From Ignelater luminosus (taxonomy: Eukaryota; Arthropoda; Insecta; Coleoptera; Elateridae): a stretch of DNA of 64,000 nt. The notes beneath the pieces are model-generated. The model saw nothing but the letters and a program-made list of their open reading frames with translations, was not told where the DNA came from and searched no databases. The translations under genes and the position numbers were made by a program. The stretch is from the NCBI GenBank assembly GCA_011009095.1, contig VTPC01091012.1, forward strand, positions 122,773 through 186,772, written 5' to 3'. Below, piece by piece: positions 51,405-63,800 of the stretch (positions within the stretch are counted from its first letter, which is position 1; each line of letters starts with the position of its first letter).

Positions 51405-51560
51405 CGCAATTAATTTTGAGGTTGTAATTAACTAATCCCTCGGTGATGTTTTCGACATCCCAGGGAGATCTCGATTATAATTCATTTTTTAAAGCCGGGG
51501 ATTTTCTTTAAAAAACAACATTTTGTAATCAACCAAGTCGTGCTTCATGCAAAAGACAAT
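51405..51560. promoter_or_regulatory. Candidate regulatory island
   Basis: A short island, less AT-rich than its flanks, carries GTAATTAACTAATCC, CATCCCAGGGAGATC, CGATTATAATTCATT and AAAGCCGGGG. The homeodomain-type cores and sharp composition change suggest a conserved element. No open frame is present. Confidence 0.3.
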
Positions 51561-52484
51561 AAAAAGGAGATTTTGATGGGAGATGAGAAATTCGCAAGGG
51601 AAAAAGCATTCCGTAATGGATTATTTAATTTACTCTGATTCTTTTGTGTTTCTACTAACGTAAATGAAAAGTTAGAAAGGACATTTATCACGGGATAACA
51701 CTAATCTCAAATAAATCATTTTTCTTTTTCATTTAATTTTAAATTCATACGCAAATAAAAAAAAGCCTGCAATGCAAGCTGACCTAAAAAGAAGAGTTAA
51801 TAAAATTAAAGTCACCCTTTATTAAAGAAATGGACGTGGAAATAAGAAATAACCATCTTTTAGAGACCTAGTAGTATAAAAGACACTTTGATGTCAAGAG
51901 TACGCCCACCTTTTCATTTACTTCCGTTAAAGTAAACAGGAGAGAAAAGACCTTGTCTTCCCGAGAAGAAATGACTATACGTCAAAAGTACCCCCACGAA
52001 CTCTCTTAATATAACTTCCGTTATAATAGGAAAAAAGAAGAAAACAGAAAAAAGTGGGGAAGCTAAATTAAAAATATTGAATAGGTAAGGGATTTGAAAA
52101 ACTTTTCTTACTTAAACGTAAAATTACATTTTATTATGCAGAAGATGTAATTATGGTTCCCTTTTCTTCCCATTTTATTGGCAATAATGTTGGCAAATGA
52201 AATTATTAGATGATACTCACCATGCTCGAGAGAATGTTTCATAAAACGGCTAATTGCTCTTACCTAAAACAAAAATAAAGAAAATTATTAAAAAAATGTC
52301 TTGCTGCTTCTAAAATATTTTTAATGTGTGAAATTGCATGAAAAAACTAAAATGAAATAGTAAATTTCTAATGAAAATAACTCCATTGTAAATAGTTTGA
52401 GCTTATTATTTATATAAAATTGTCAACCTCGAGTTGAGAATAATTTATAAATGACATCAAGAGAAATATTTCAACTAATTTTAG
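51561..52484. other. Presumed intron, AT-rich non-coding
   Basis: I see no gene, repeat or regulatory cluster beyond AT-rich sequence. Confidence 0.5.
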
Positions 52485-52806
52485 TATACCATGTGTCCCA
52501 TACAAGACAGAACATATTAAAACGATTTGGATTAAATAATCGTAAAAATAAAACTAATAAAAAAGGCAAGGTTATAGTTCTCATATCCAGAATCACAATT
52601 TGGAGGATGAAAAGTTACATCTGAATGGGAGTCCAGAAAGTCCAAACCGTAACAATTTCTTTATGTAGCACATACAATAAAGAAAATTGTAGAATTTACA
52701 TAAGAAATTTACTTGCACTTAGATTCTGAACAATTTCATGCAGGAATAACAACAAACCGTAAAGTTTTTTATCAAAACGTTCACAACCAATAGATGACCC
52801 TGTATA
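52485..52806. repeat. Possible non-autonomous element with worn inverted ends
   Basis: The left edge is TATACCATGTGTCCCATAC and the right edge, read inward, TATACAGGGTCATCTATTG. Only about half of the positions agree beyond the shared TATAC. The interior is non-coding. TATACAGGGTGTCCC-type edges are frequent on insect repeats, so this could be an old 320-bp copy. It is weakly supported. Confidence 0.3.
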
Positions 52807-55800
52807 AAAGGTCAAAACACAGTACACTGCAACCCTTCAAGCTCATTTGATTGTGTGACTTGGTAGAAAAGTTCAAAAGTAATAACCCCACACAACACTC
52901 TCAAGTGTCCATTGTCTCATTTTCTCTTTAAAGATAAGTATAGAAAGTGAACTAATTTGTGAATAGAGCGGATCTTGGAAATGCAGTAAATATCTCATTG
53001 TTGGTCGAACCAATGTGACATAAAATTATTTTTCTGGTCGACTACAAATCTTTTATATGTTATTCTAAATAGGTTTATTGAAAGCAATCCAAATACATTT
53101 GGATTGTGTGTTTTGAAAAAAATTACTCTTCAAATAACCGAGGCCCAATTTTGTCAAGGTCACGGTTCGTATTTTTTGATTTAATAATGCTGTCAGAAGA
53201 AAAAATTACCGCACTAGATCTCTTATACCACAGCACAGACATAAACGAGATATTTTTGAAATCAGAAAAAGGCAAGTTCTATGTCAATCGAAATAAAACA
53301 ACAGACCAGTTTCCCACGTGCACTGATTGACTACAAAGAGTCTGCACTCTACAGCTAATTAGTTCCAATGCGACATTCCAGCTTAATTATAAAAGGTTGG
53401 ACAAAACACTAGCAGTACTTTAATTAATCCTTTCACAAGGATTATTTCACTTCCGTTTACATCAATTTTGATTATTAAAGATGATTACTAAATTACTTAC
53501 AATTCATTCATCCCAGCTTATTTTGAAAAACTTGATATTAGCGGTAATATGTACAAAGTAAAAACAAACGCATGTTCTAAGAAATACAAATCTAAGCAAA
53601 TTTTCTTGTCTCTAGCTAGAAATATAATAAAAGAAATATTGCATTTTCAATAAAAAAAAAAGCAGCAGTTGGAATTTTTCATCAACCAGTCATATATGAA
53701 ATCCACAATCGCGAAGTTTTCTAGTTACTCTAGAAAGAAGTTCTTGAAAACTTTATTTTTCTAGAGGTGGGTTTTCCTTTAAGTACTGAGAAAATGGAAT
53801 TTTTAAAAATAGCACATGTTAATCAACAAGCAAACAAAAGAATAATCACGAGCTGCCAAGACGCTTTCAAAACAAACTTGGTTATTATTACAAGGATTCA
53901 AAGAGATTATAACGCTACAGTTGTTGCTGATGCTTGTTGTTGTTCTCTACGTGCTTTTATAATCTCTCACCCTTAATGTTGATATAGAAATATAGAAAAC
54001 AATAGACTTGTAGAGGAAAATATTCCCCACGTTAATTGGAACTGGATGTAACATTTGCGTCATCCACAATTGCTGAATAATAAAATCGGAAAAATAATAA
54101 AACCGGAAAAAGCTTAATAAAATGGAAATTATTTCATTTTTGTCTGCGGTTTCAATGTATTAACATCAAATACGACTAAAATTAAATTGTTGGCATAACA
54201 TTCCAACGTCATTCATTCAACGAAATTTCCCCTTACACATTTTTTAAGTTTTCAGATTTGGTTCCCACACTAAAAATAAAATTTGCCAACGAAAACTTTT
54301 AACTCACAATAAAAAAAACTGCTAAGTACAGTGCAAAAAAACTAACTTTTTGCCAAAACAAATAAATCGTTTTTACTTTTTTAACCCTCCCTATCTCTCC
54401 ACTGATTGAAAACACGCCATAAATTCAACAGTTTCGCGTTCTCAGCATTGTGGTAATTGTTTTCTGGAATGCCGCCAAACAAATGCGATATTTCATATAC
54501 CTGTAAAATTAAACCCGTAAAATACTATTGGAGTAATAATTTCAAACCGAGTTTTTTTATAATGCGCTCTTTTAAAGCAAAAACAAAAATGTTTATAAGC
54601 TTAGTTAATACCGCCACTGGTAATGTTTACAAAACAAAATAGTTTTCTCTCGACTTTTTCACAGATTCTTATATAAAAAATAACAAGGACAATACACTTA
54701 ACTGTTTCCGTAATCTTTTAGGAACTTTTTACCCAATAAACAGAAGAAAAATGGAACTTCTAGAAATCAATTTAGCAAAAGGATACCAATTCGAACTCTT
54801 CCAACTTTACACATACAGAGAGAAAACCTCACAAATGAAAACCCAAAATACGACACCAATAGAGAGATTCAGCAATCTCCACCTAATTTGACACCTGTCA
54901 ATTAAACTCGCTACCGTTGTGTGGCGAAAATGCTAGTAGGATTTGTGAAATTGGAATGGAGTTGCAAGGGTTCAACATTTGTCCTTTATGAAAAAGCCCC
55001 TTTTTTTCTATCTATACAAGTCAAATAAAATGGGATGAAAAAAATAAAAAAATCTCAAAATGAAATGTGACGTTATGGTATTGTTTTATCGGATATCTTT
55101 AAAAGAAGGAATTTTAGATAAATGCCGAGTGTCACTCAGGGTGAGACTTGCTTTTTTTAAAAATCAAATTAAGTTTGTGAGAAATTTGCAATCTTATTTT
55201 AGTATTTTTCTTTTTTAATAATCGACCAAGGATAGCATGTGCTGGTGTAACCTAGTTGAGTTCTTATTAAAAGGGCACATGTATACGTTGCTTCTGACTC
55301 TCCCTATTTATATTTTTTAAAAATACCTATCAGAATGATGGCCAATAAGTCTACCATCCAAGCTGTTTATTGCAGAATGCATTTGGTGACGTGGCTCGTG
55401 CTTATAAATAACTTCTATTTAGAATCCAAGTCAAATATGGAACCTAATATATCATTTACTGAAAGGTCAATAAAATATTCCAGTCCTTTGATTGGTTTGT
55501 CATTATTAAACTAAATCTTAAAATGGAAATCCAAGCGTCAGAATCAGTAAAACAAAACTTGTTGCAAATTGGTTAAACAACACGCAAAAAAAAGTGAGCT
55601 TCGCCTCGAAAGGGCACCCTTTTTAACTTGTTTGTTCACCGTAACACTCTTTGCAATCGTGACAAACAATTTTATTCATTGATTTAAAGAGAATTTATTG
55701 TAGTTGTAAAGTAAATTGTGTTACTTATTGTCACACATGTGTAACTGATTTTGAATTCAATATTCGAGTCTAATTATGTTTTAGACAAAGGCAATAATTT

Positions 55801-57754
55801 AATTCAAATTAACTTACCCTAATTCTTTACAGGAAAATCAATTTCATGATATTACGTAATCTAGTCAAACCCGTTTTATCTTATTAGCTATTCCAACGAT
55901 TAGTTAAATTTGAAATAAATGACACATACGCTACAACCCTTCCAGTGGCACACTAATTGAATAAGACCAGGATGCCGACGGTTATTCGAACTTACAAGAT
56001 TATATTATTTAGAATAATCCAAAATAGGTGAAATTCACTTTAGTAGATTAATAAGCGTAGTTACGTAATTGCTATATAATTATATTGAATTAAATCGGGA
56101 ACAAACGTAGGAAAAAACGAGAATATTGTAGTCGATTGAGTGCACTTTATACATGCAATTTCCGAAATATTAAACACCAGCAGTTCTAGTACGTTCAATG
56201 TTCGTATGCAACGGCATCATCATTTTGACACATTTCCGGAATACAATACAGTACCACTTCATTATTTATCCTCGTTCACGTTTATTGTATACAACGGCAG
56301 CGCTGGTTTTCATATCGGTTCGAAACACAAATTTCACCGCAATTTGCTCTCTCATGTGAATTTTAACTCAGTTTAAACAAAACTAACTGAGTCGAGTTTT
56401 CCTGATTAAAACGATTACATTATTAAAGGTAATTAAAGTCGAAGTGTTCATCAAAACCTTCATCTTCGATAATATTAAATTCTTCCTACGTTTAGAAGAA
56501 TCGCATTTCTAGGGCTAATGGAGCATTCGTGGGACCGATTTATCACCGACACGACCACGTTTTCGTCCCAGGAGATTCGACCACACACACAAATTGATTT
56601 CCATCTATGAAAAGAAATTTTTTATGTCCAAATCCGCATTTGTCCACGTAAGATATACTTACAACTTGGATATTTCTTTTTTCAACCGCAATTTCTCATT
56701 TTGATTTTTTTGTCTTCGGAACGATAAATATTGTCGAGTTTAGACATTTTATTCCATTTAAATATAACAGTTGGAAATCTTGTCACTAATTATTCCGGAT
56801 GAAATTTAATTTTCGATGTTCAATTAATCCCCCTAGGGAATTAAACGGAAGTAAATCAGAAAATGTAGTAACGTTTAAAGGTGGTGCGCAAAATGTTATA
56901 ATGTACACGTACACCTTTTAGGATAGAACTCGGGTAAAGAAGAGAAGGTCACGTCAGAAAGTAATTTCAAAATTTTAATAAATTAAACCAATATTCTCTT
57001 CTACACCAAAACGTCGGATGGATGAAGTTACCAAACACAAAGCTATTAATCACAATTGTGTATTACGTTAATAATTTGCTGTTGTTAGGGGTGTACGTGT
57101 GTGTTGGAGAAAATGGATGAGATGAGAAAACTACATTTTGCAATTTTTGTTTAGATTTTTGTTATCTAAGCGGTTTTATAAAGTTGAAGAAAACAATAAA
57201 GAAGAAATTGACTTCTTTACTGTATTATCTGTAAATTAAAATTAACCCAAAGAATTTTAAACACACACATAAATTTCGGAGCCTTACATTGTAAAAATAA
57301 ATATCAGCGATAAATTATTTTTATTACCAATATTTCTATAAAAAAGGAATCCTCACACGTACTAAAGACAAATCTACTTCTGTAACATAACCGAGACTAT
57401 AACCTTACAGTAGCAGCCTACTGTATTAAATCGATAATTCGATAGGGTAATTTCTATGCACGTGTTCTGTCTGTATCTACTGTTGTAATATTCAAATATT
57501 TCCTTCGGACAAGATTGTTTATTATTTAACGTTTTTTCTTGTATTACATATATGTAATTATAAAACATGAAACACTCTTTATTTTGATCGATTCTCTTTA
57601 CCACTTCCACTAAAGCAGTAAAAACCTAGCATAATTTTTTACGAGTTTCTTAAATAACTCAATTTAGGAAAAGGGAAGCATTAAATAAAATAATCCCGAA
57701 ATTAAAACAATAAACTACAGTCGCAAGAGTCACACTATAATGTATTTAAGGATA
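52807..57754. other. Presumed intron, AT-rich non-coding
   Basis: Frames at 53106-53330, 53767-53976, 54457-54642 and 56140-56376 have no recognisable domain and no splice pair. Positions 56500-56600 are GC-richer (GACCGATTTATCACCGAC, CGACCACGTTTTCGTCCC) and could be a small regulatory patch. Otherwise nothing is seen. Confidence 0.45.
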
Positions 57755-57990
57755 ATTAACATCTAACAAGGGTGTGTTTATACTTCCGTTAACATAATAA
57801 CATAACCTAAAAAACCAATTCAACTAATATAAGCCGGGTAAAAGGAATGTAAACGCGCCATTTGAAAACACCCTCTCTCTTTTACTACAACTATATTACG
57901 TAAAGTAGAGAGACCACTGTTTGCACGCTAAAGTAAACAAAACATGCAAATTGGCTTTATATAATTAGCGGCAGCTGCAGAAGAAACAAA
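57755..57990. promoter_or_regulatory. Candidate enhancer: octamer, homeodomain and E-box cluster
   Basis: Within 34 bases lie a perfect POU octamer ATGCAAAT (57944-57951), a homeodomain core TAATTAG (57962-57968) and a CAGCTG E-box (57972-57977). A TTTATATAA word at 57957-57964 overlaps the homeodomain core. The surrounding sequence has a CTCTCTCTTTTACTAC tract and several CpG words. This grouping is typical of neural enhancers. No open frame is present. This is inference from motifs only. Confidence 0.35.
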
Positions 57991-60900
57991 CCGACTTCAA
58001 TAATATAAAAGATAATCGACAAAGCAATTACGTACCCAAAACTTCTAACGACTTTATTATTAAAACTCCGTTTAATTTACATAGTTAATTTTCTGTGTAA
58101 ATCCCTTCAAAATGCCTAACTAATTTTTCTCTGTTTTAAAAATAAACCAAATGAGTTATTTTTGTCCCGTGACGACTCAAGTTCGGTCCCTTGTTGAATG
58201 AAGTCGCTAATATTTATTTCGTGATGGTGGGCTTCCTCGGATGAAAACTTCGTCCACGTTTCTCGAAACGAGGAAAAAACGAAAATATAAATCTACAGGT
58301 AACATGAAAAAGTACTACACGTAAATTATACAAACATTATGCAAAGCTTGAGCTATTCATAGATATGCTATACACGTAACTTACCCTGAATATTCATAAA
58401 AATCGATTAAAAGCCATTATTTATTTGTGATTTAACAATGGAGTAGTTGTGTCATTGTTATACTATTGTTGTTGCATTAGTATTTATTTTATTAGTTTCT
58501 AGTGTTGTTTTATCTTCCATTTAAATTCCTCATATTGCTTGTAATTTAACCTTAACTGAAGTGATTTTATCTGTAATTATTTCCATTTTAATGCTATTAA
58601 ATCCAAAACTCTTGTTTTAGGAGATTTCAAATAGACTCGCAACGCAATAATTTACGTAATTTACATAAGACTTGTCAAAAAGTATGCAAATACCAAAATC
58701 CAAGTAAAAAGGAATTTATTTAGTGTCCAATGGTTTTTTCCATGTCGAGAATATTCTAAATATAATTAAGGTGTCCCCTTAGTTTATTTTGTGTAGTCTA
58801 TTGCCATTGGCCAAAACCTTCTGTTTACAACTTGAATTCTCTTTGCCAACTAACTTAGTCAACTGATAATTAAATAATGCCGAATTGGTCATTAAATCAG
58901 AAATTAAAAACTCGAATGTAAATCATTCTGTGGCATTATTTTATGAGTTGACTGCTAGATTTCGCAATAGCATACCAAATTTCATAAATAATGAAGCTTT
59001 GGCAATACTTTTGATACAATGGTTGTTGGATAGATCTAAGAAAACTACTGACCCGATTTCAATTCTTTGGATTTATTTCTGTTAGGACATTTCAAATTAG
59101 GCATCTTGATGTATACCTTCAATTTAAAATAAGTGTGCTCAGGCAAACACAACAATACTGAGTCTAGGTCTCTTCTTTTATGATCGTCTTCGGTGATAAT
59201 TTTATGAAAGATCTCTTCCATTCCGAAGGCATAAGCCCATAAGATTGTGGTTTCAATTTCTGCTTATAAGTAGTCTGCCATAAACTATGGTGAAAAAGTA
59301 CGTATGCGATAGCTTGATTGTAATCAGATAACATTTAGAAATCGTTCAAATGGTTAACTGCGGTAAATGCAATCAATTGCACGGTACAAACGACGTATTG
59401 GAAGTAGAAGAATTTAGAAGAAATTTATCACTGTAAAAACAAGAATTATCTATTACACAACTACATTATTTCACAGTTATAGTTGTTGCCAACAGAGAAG
59501 TACACTGTCATGTCATGTCATGAATTCTTCCACATTCAGAAGTATTCGCTCTTTTCAAGCTTTGAACGAGTTGTCCGTTTGGCCAAAGCAAAGTCAAAAA
59601 CTCCTAGCACTTTTTGAGCAACAAAAGTCAAATTCATACTGAGACAGGTTCAAGTAGCGTGTGCACAGTATTCAAACACCAGATTCCAGTATTCCATACT
59701 AAAAGTAAATTATTGCGAGATTTATACTAAATTAACTTGTTTGCACACAAGCGCCAAATGCCATAAATTGGCCCGATTCTCAATATTGGGTTATAGAAGT
59801 TAAAGGACTATAGTGAATTCATCAAGTGCCAAACAAAACTAATCTCTTGTCATCATCTTTAAAATCTGATGAAAAGCACCAGACACACCACAAACTGAAA
59901 TCATTTCGAAGAACCTCGCCAAGAAATATTTGCAACAATTGTCTCAATATCGTTTTTGTAATGCTATAGCGAAGTCTAAGTTTCATGATTTTCATTGTCA
60001 CTCATCCCTTCTTCTAGTATCTTCGAGACGCTTTCATTTTCTGCATCTGTTCTATGCTTGCCTCGATTTTCAACACGTTTGGAAAGTGGAGTTCGGATAG
60101 TTTTAGAGCCAGAGCTTTTGTTTTTGTTAATAATTACAATTTAGAGACTTTTTGGTATACAAAACGTTTTTCCTATGTGCGGTAAAAGTCAAGTACAACT
60201 CCAATTCTCGAGATGGTTTTATGGCGTTGTTAACTGCAGCTTTGCATAATTAGTTCGTCATAAATCTATCAATAAACAATACGAACGAATTTTAAAGATT
60301 CTGAAACAAGATCAACATGAACCTAATGGCACTTTCGAAACGCTGAAGAACGTGGTCTAAAAGAGACAATCTTTATACTCTACTGCTACTGACCAAAATA
60401 CCACTTTCCTCCAGTTGGCCAAAGAACAGGTGAAGCAGAATCGTGTTGATGTCAACAAAAAGCAAATCTAACAAAAAAACCTTGTTGGTGATATTTGTAG
60501 CTTATAGGGCTTAGATGGAACACAAACTCACCATGCATTCCGACAACCTTGATAAATTTTCTAGGTAAGGTAGTCCAAAAGGATATTATAGAGTTCATGA
60601 GCTAAAGCGACTTATTAACATTTTTCATTTTACCTTTTATGCTCAAAAGATGTTTCTATGGAATTAGGTATGTATTATAATTCAGCATGATGAGGTTTTT
60701 ATGAAAAGAATTACAAAACAATGCTCACCTGCAAAACAAGAACAATAGAAATTTTCCGTTTTAAAACTTTTAAACAGCGAATAATTTTAAAACAAAAGGA
60801 CTCTGTCGATAAATCGTTATTTCAAATACATAACTATGAAACAACCAGCAAATAACAAATTACAACATTAAACGAAAACCTTTCGAGTTTCCTGTAAAAA

Positions 60901-60999
60901 ACAATATTTTTCATAATATTTCTCCATATTTATAGTGGAATATCTAAACGATATATTCTCCTTCCGAATTTTCTATGTTTCTCTAGGGTAGCATCATTA
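57991..60999. other. Non-coding, with a less AT-rich stretch
   Basis: Positions 58740-60560 are less AT-rich and look like decayed repeat or pseudogenic sequence, with short open pieces on both strands (for example 58885-59085, +). No family is recognised. The rest is AT-rich without features. Confidence 0.4.
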
Positions 61000-61430
61000 T
61001 TTGTCTCGTTTCCCGGCCATCACACCACACATCGATGTCTCAGTTAACCCGAGCACATAAATATTTCCTTATCCCATTTGCACTTCTGTAGTTTCCTGAA
61101 TTTCTTTTATTTTCTCGACATTTTTCTGCTTGCAATGCACTTTGCTCTTCTCGTCTTCGTTTTTTATTCCATTTTTTCTCTATGCATTTAACCGGCCAGG
61201 ATCAGGAGTGCATTTTAACGGTCGTTTATTATTTAAATGAATTCGTGCTAAACTAGATGGCATGGGACTTTTTCTCGAGGTTATCATTATTTATTACATT
61301 AAATATCGATCTTGCTGAATTTAATAAATATTTAACATTATTCGAATCAGGAGAATAATTATTTTCTATTATTGTCGTTGGAACGCTAGAAAGGGGATTA
61401 TTACTATTGTATGATTATTATCGGTAATAT
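61000..61430. promoter_or_regulatory. Candidate conserved non-coding element
   Basis: This island contains GGCCAGGATCAGGAGTGC, a TAACGG Myb-type core (61216-61221), the Hox-like run TTTATTATTTAAATGAATTC (61225-61244), GATGGCATGGG, and repeated ATTATTTATTA words. It is framed by ordinary AT-rich DNA and lacks open frames. The dense, irregular arrangement of binding-type words is enhancer-like. It lies about 1.2 kb upstream of the orphan exon. Confidence 0.35.
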
Positions 61431-62625
61431 GGAAATAAAACGCAAAACACATCGAGTTGCAGTAAAGTTGATTACGTTGTATGTTCATATATTCATTAAT
61501 TTCTATTTAGTATTTCATTTAGGTGCTTCTACATTTTTTTCCGATTGCTAATTTTTTTCAATGTTAATATTTACGTTACGACTGTAAAGCTTTGGGTCAC
61601 ATTAATGCCAAAATTAAGTTACATTTATGTACTATAATGTAATTATTACGGTGAACGTTAAATTCGTAATGACTGCCGTCGGATAATTTTCATTTCATTA
61701 TTTCTAGGGTTGGTAGAGATTAGATTAGCATATACTTAAAACACCCAAGTGTATCGTTACGTAAAGTAAATAAATCCAAATAAACATTATCAAAATGTTG
61801 GATGATCAATAAGATCAATAGGAATAAAATTGAAAATTAGGATATAAGTTAATTTTGGTAAAGCAGTAGAATTAGTAGGGTTGAAGGTATAATCCCTTAA
61901 TCGTTTAAAGGTAAAAGCTTTTACCATTTAGGCCTTTACTGCCTGACCTACTCAGTGCCACAGAAATTATCTGTTCAAGACTTGTTTAGCAAATTCTATT
62001 GTAACTTTTTATTTTTGCGACAAGTCAACCGCTATAAAACACTTTTCTAATAACCCACTTACTCCCCACGCAATTAAAAGACAAATTATGCTGAATGAAA
62101 AACAAGGAATCTAGAAAAAAGAAAATGGTGGTCTCGCAGTTATTCTGCATAATTGAATAGAAAGCAATTTAACCTGAATTTTACAAAGCGGAAAAGTCCA
62201 AGGTCTGATCGATTCTCCTAAAAAGTTATTTGTACGTCAGAATAGAAAAATAAAACAGCAAACATTAAAAAAGGCGCTGTACGACATAATTTCCTGATAC
62301 ATCCCCCCTTACACTAAAAATAGCCTAGATAAATTTTATAGTACGTAAAGGTCGACAGTTCCGGTAGTTGCAGTGCCCTTGCACTTATTCTTTCCTATCT
62401 TAATCGATCACGCGTCAATAAAACTACTCTTAGTTTACTATCTTAAATAGAATAATTTTAAATTGCAAATTTTTCACAATAAAATTTCCGCGGGCAATTT
62501 TATGCTCCGAAATATATTAAGTTCCAAAAAGGGTTCTGAAATTTAATATTGGCCATTATTACGAATACAAAAGAGGCACATAAACAATTTCCTTGTATCA
62601 ACTGTGTTTTACCCCCATTTATCAG
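61431..62625. other. AT-rich non-coding DNA, ending in a splice acceptor
   Basis: No exon is seen. The last bases form a pyrimidine-rich tract (CTGTGTTTTACCCCCATTTATCAG, 62602-62625) typical of an insect 3' splice site. Confidence 0.5.
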
Positions 62626-62797
62626 ATTGTGCCTGAATTACGCTATAAACGTATACCTTACATCCTCAAAATGGACAATCCCTGCCACGTAAAGGGTAAA
62701 CCCGTGGGACCAAACACCGAATATCGTACTGATATAATGAACTTTGTGAAACCGGTACGCGGCCAACCTGTGGGAGCAAGAAAATCCCCAACAGAAG
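62626..62797 (+). CDS. Orphan internal exon of an unidentified gene
   Basis: This is a 172-bp open stretch between an acceptor CAG (62623-62625) and a donor GTAATG (62798-62803). It enters in phase 0 and leaves after the first codon base. It is clearly richer in GC than its flanks. Its 57 complete codons give a basic, proline-containing product without a hydrophobic segment. A word is repeated at exactly 22 residues: VKGKPVG (22-28) and VRGQPVG (44-50), with TEY (31-33) and PTE (55-57) in matching places. The spacing and the basic/TEYR/PxEG texture faintly recall the Mn-type repeats of SAXO/MAP6 microtubule-binding proteins, but I cannot assign it. The entry phase does not fit the receptor exon's phase-1 donor, so it should belong to another plus-strand gene. 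An ATG at 62671 in good context (AAAATGG) leaves open that it is a first coding exon. An opposite-strand open frame here is a shadow. Confidence 0.5.
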
Positions 62798-63523
62798 GTA
62801 ATGTGTATTAATTTAGTTTCAATTATGAGCGAAACGCCAATCCGCAAGCTGATTTGTATTTGGATACAATGGAAACAAGAATTTTATACTTTCAATATTT
62901 GATATAAAAAATCCTAGAATTTATTGCTAGTTTCAACCTTTATGTGTGATGCCGTGCCACTGCTGATCCAATATGTCAACAGTAAGGACATTTTAAGCCA
63001 TTTACGTCAGGTGTATTCAGGGGAACGAAGCGGAAGGATTTGAGACGTGACAATACGTAAGCTTGCTGCTGGAAGTATATGCGCCCTTTTTATCCTTAGG
63101 GCAAAACATATTTTATGTAAAGCGTGCACTTGTAATACAGGCAAAACCAAACACATTTTCAATAAGAAGATTTGAGTGCTACCATAATAGAAGCCTTTTC
63201 AATTCGGGCGATAGAATTTCTAATACACAATCATGAAGATGCCTGCATTAAAAAAGTTGAGAAACACAAATAAGATTTTCCTCGAGAAAAGATGTAATTA
63301 AGAAATAATTAAGTATTAAGCAGCTTTTTTTTATTCAATACCGACTTATTAAACAGAAATAACAAAAGATAAAAACTTGAGCAAAGTTGGTAAATAAAAT
63401 TACATTTGTACAAAAGAAGTCGAAATAAATTAGAAATTCTTTTATGGAAATGAAAGAAAGCCATGCAATTAAACACAAAAGTAAAACAAAACCCAATTCA
63501 ATTTTAAAAGTAAGTATACTTCC

Positions 63524-63542
63524 AGCTAGCTAGCTAGCTAGC
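63524..63542. repeat. (AGCT)n tetranucleotide tract
   Basis: Nineteen bases of perfect AGCT repetition; the unit is self-complementary, so the tract is a palindrome of itself. Confidence 0.95.
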
Positions 63543-63782
63543 ACTTCTTACACATGAATTCCCCTTAAAAACTAAAAGAAAAATTGTCGATTCTTCGAAA
63601 GCAGCGACAAGAAAATTTTATGGGTTTAAATTAAAGTTTAATTGGCACGAATTTTATCGCGAATTCGGAAAACAGATGCGGCATTCCCAGTGAATGTTGC
63701 TAACGCAGCAAGCAAACTTGCGCCAGATTACATCCCCCTTTCAGCAGCAACAGCAGAAACAGAAAACCTGGATGAAAGAGCA

Positions 63783-63800
63783 GGGGGGAGGGGGGGGGGG
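63783..63800 (+). repeat. Poly-G run
   Basis: Six G, one A and eleven G follow each other. Together with the nearby GGATGAAAG context it is a simple-sequence tract that could form a G-quadruplex. Homopolymer length may be inaccurate in assemblies. Confidence 0.9.

Noticed and set aside
39420-61050. Shared 15-16-base word GGGTTAACTGAGACA(C) near 39428 and its inverse near 61033
   Set aside because: The flanks do not match, so it is more likely coincidence than paired ends of a large element.
62638-62847. Minus-strand frame opposite the orphan exon
   Set aside because: It is a shadow: the plus strand has matching acceptor, donor and the internal repeat, while the minus frame has none.
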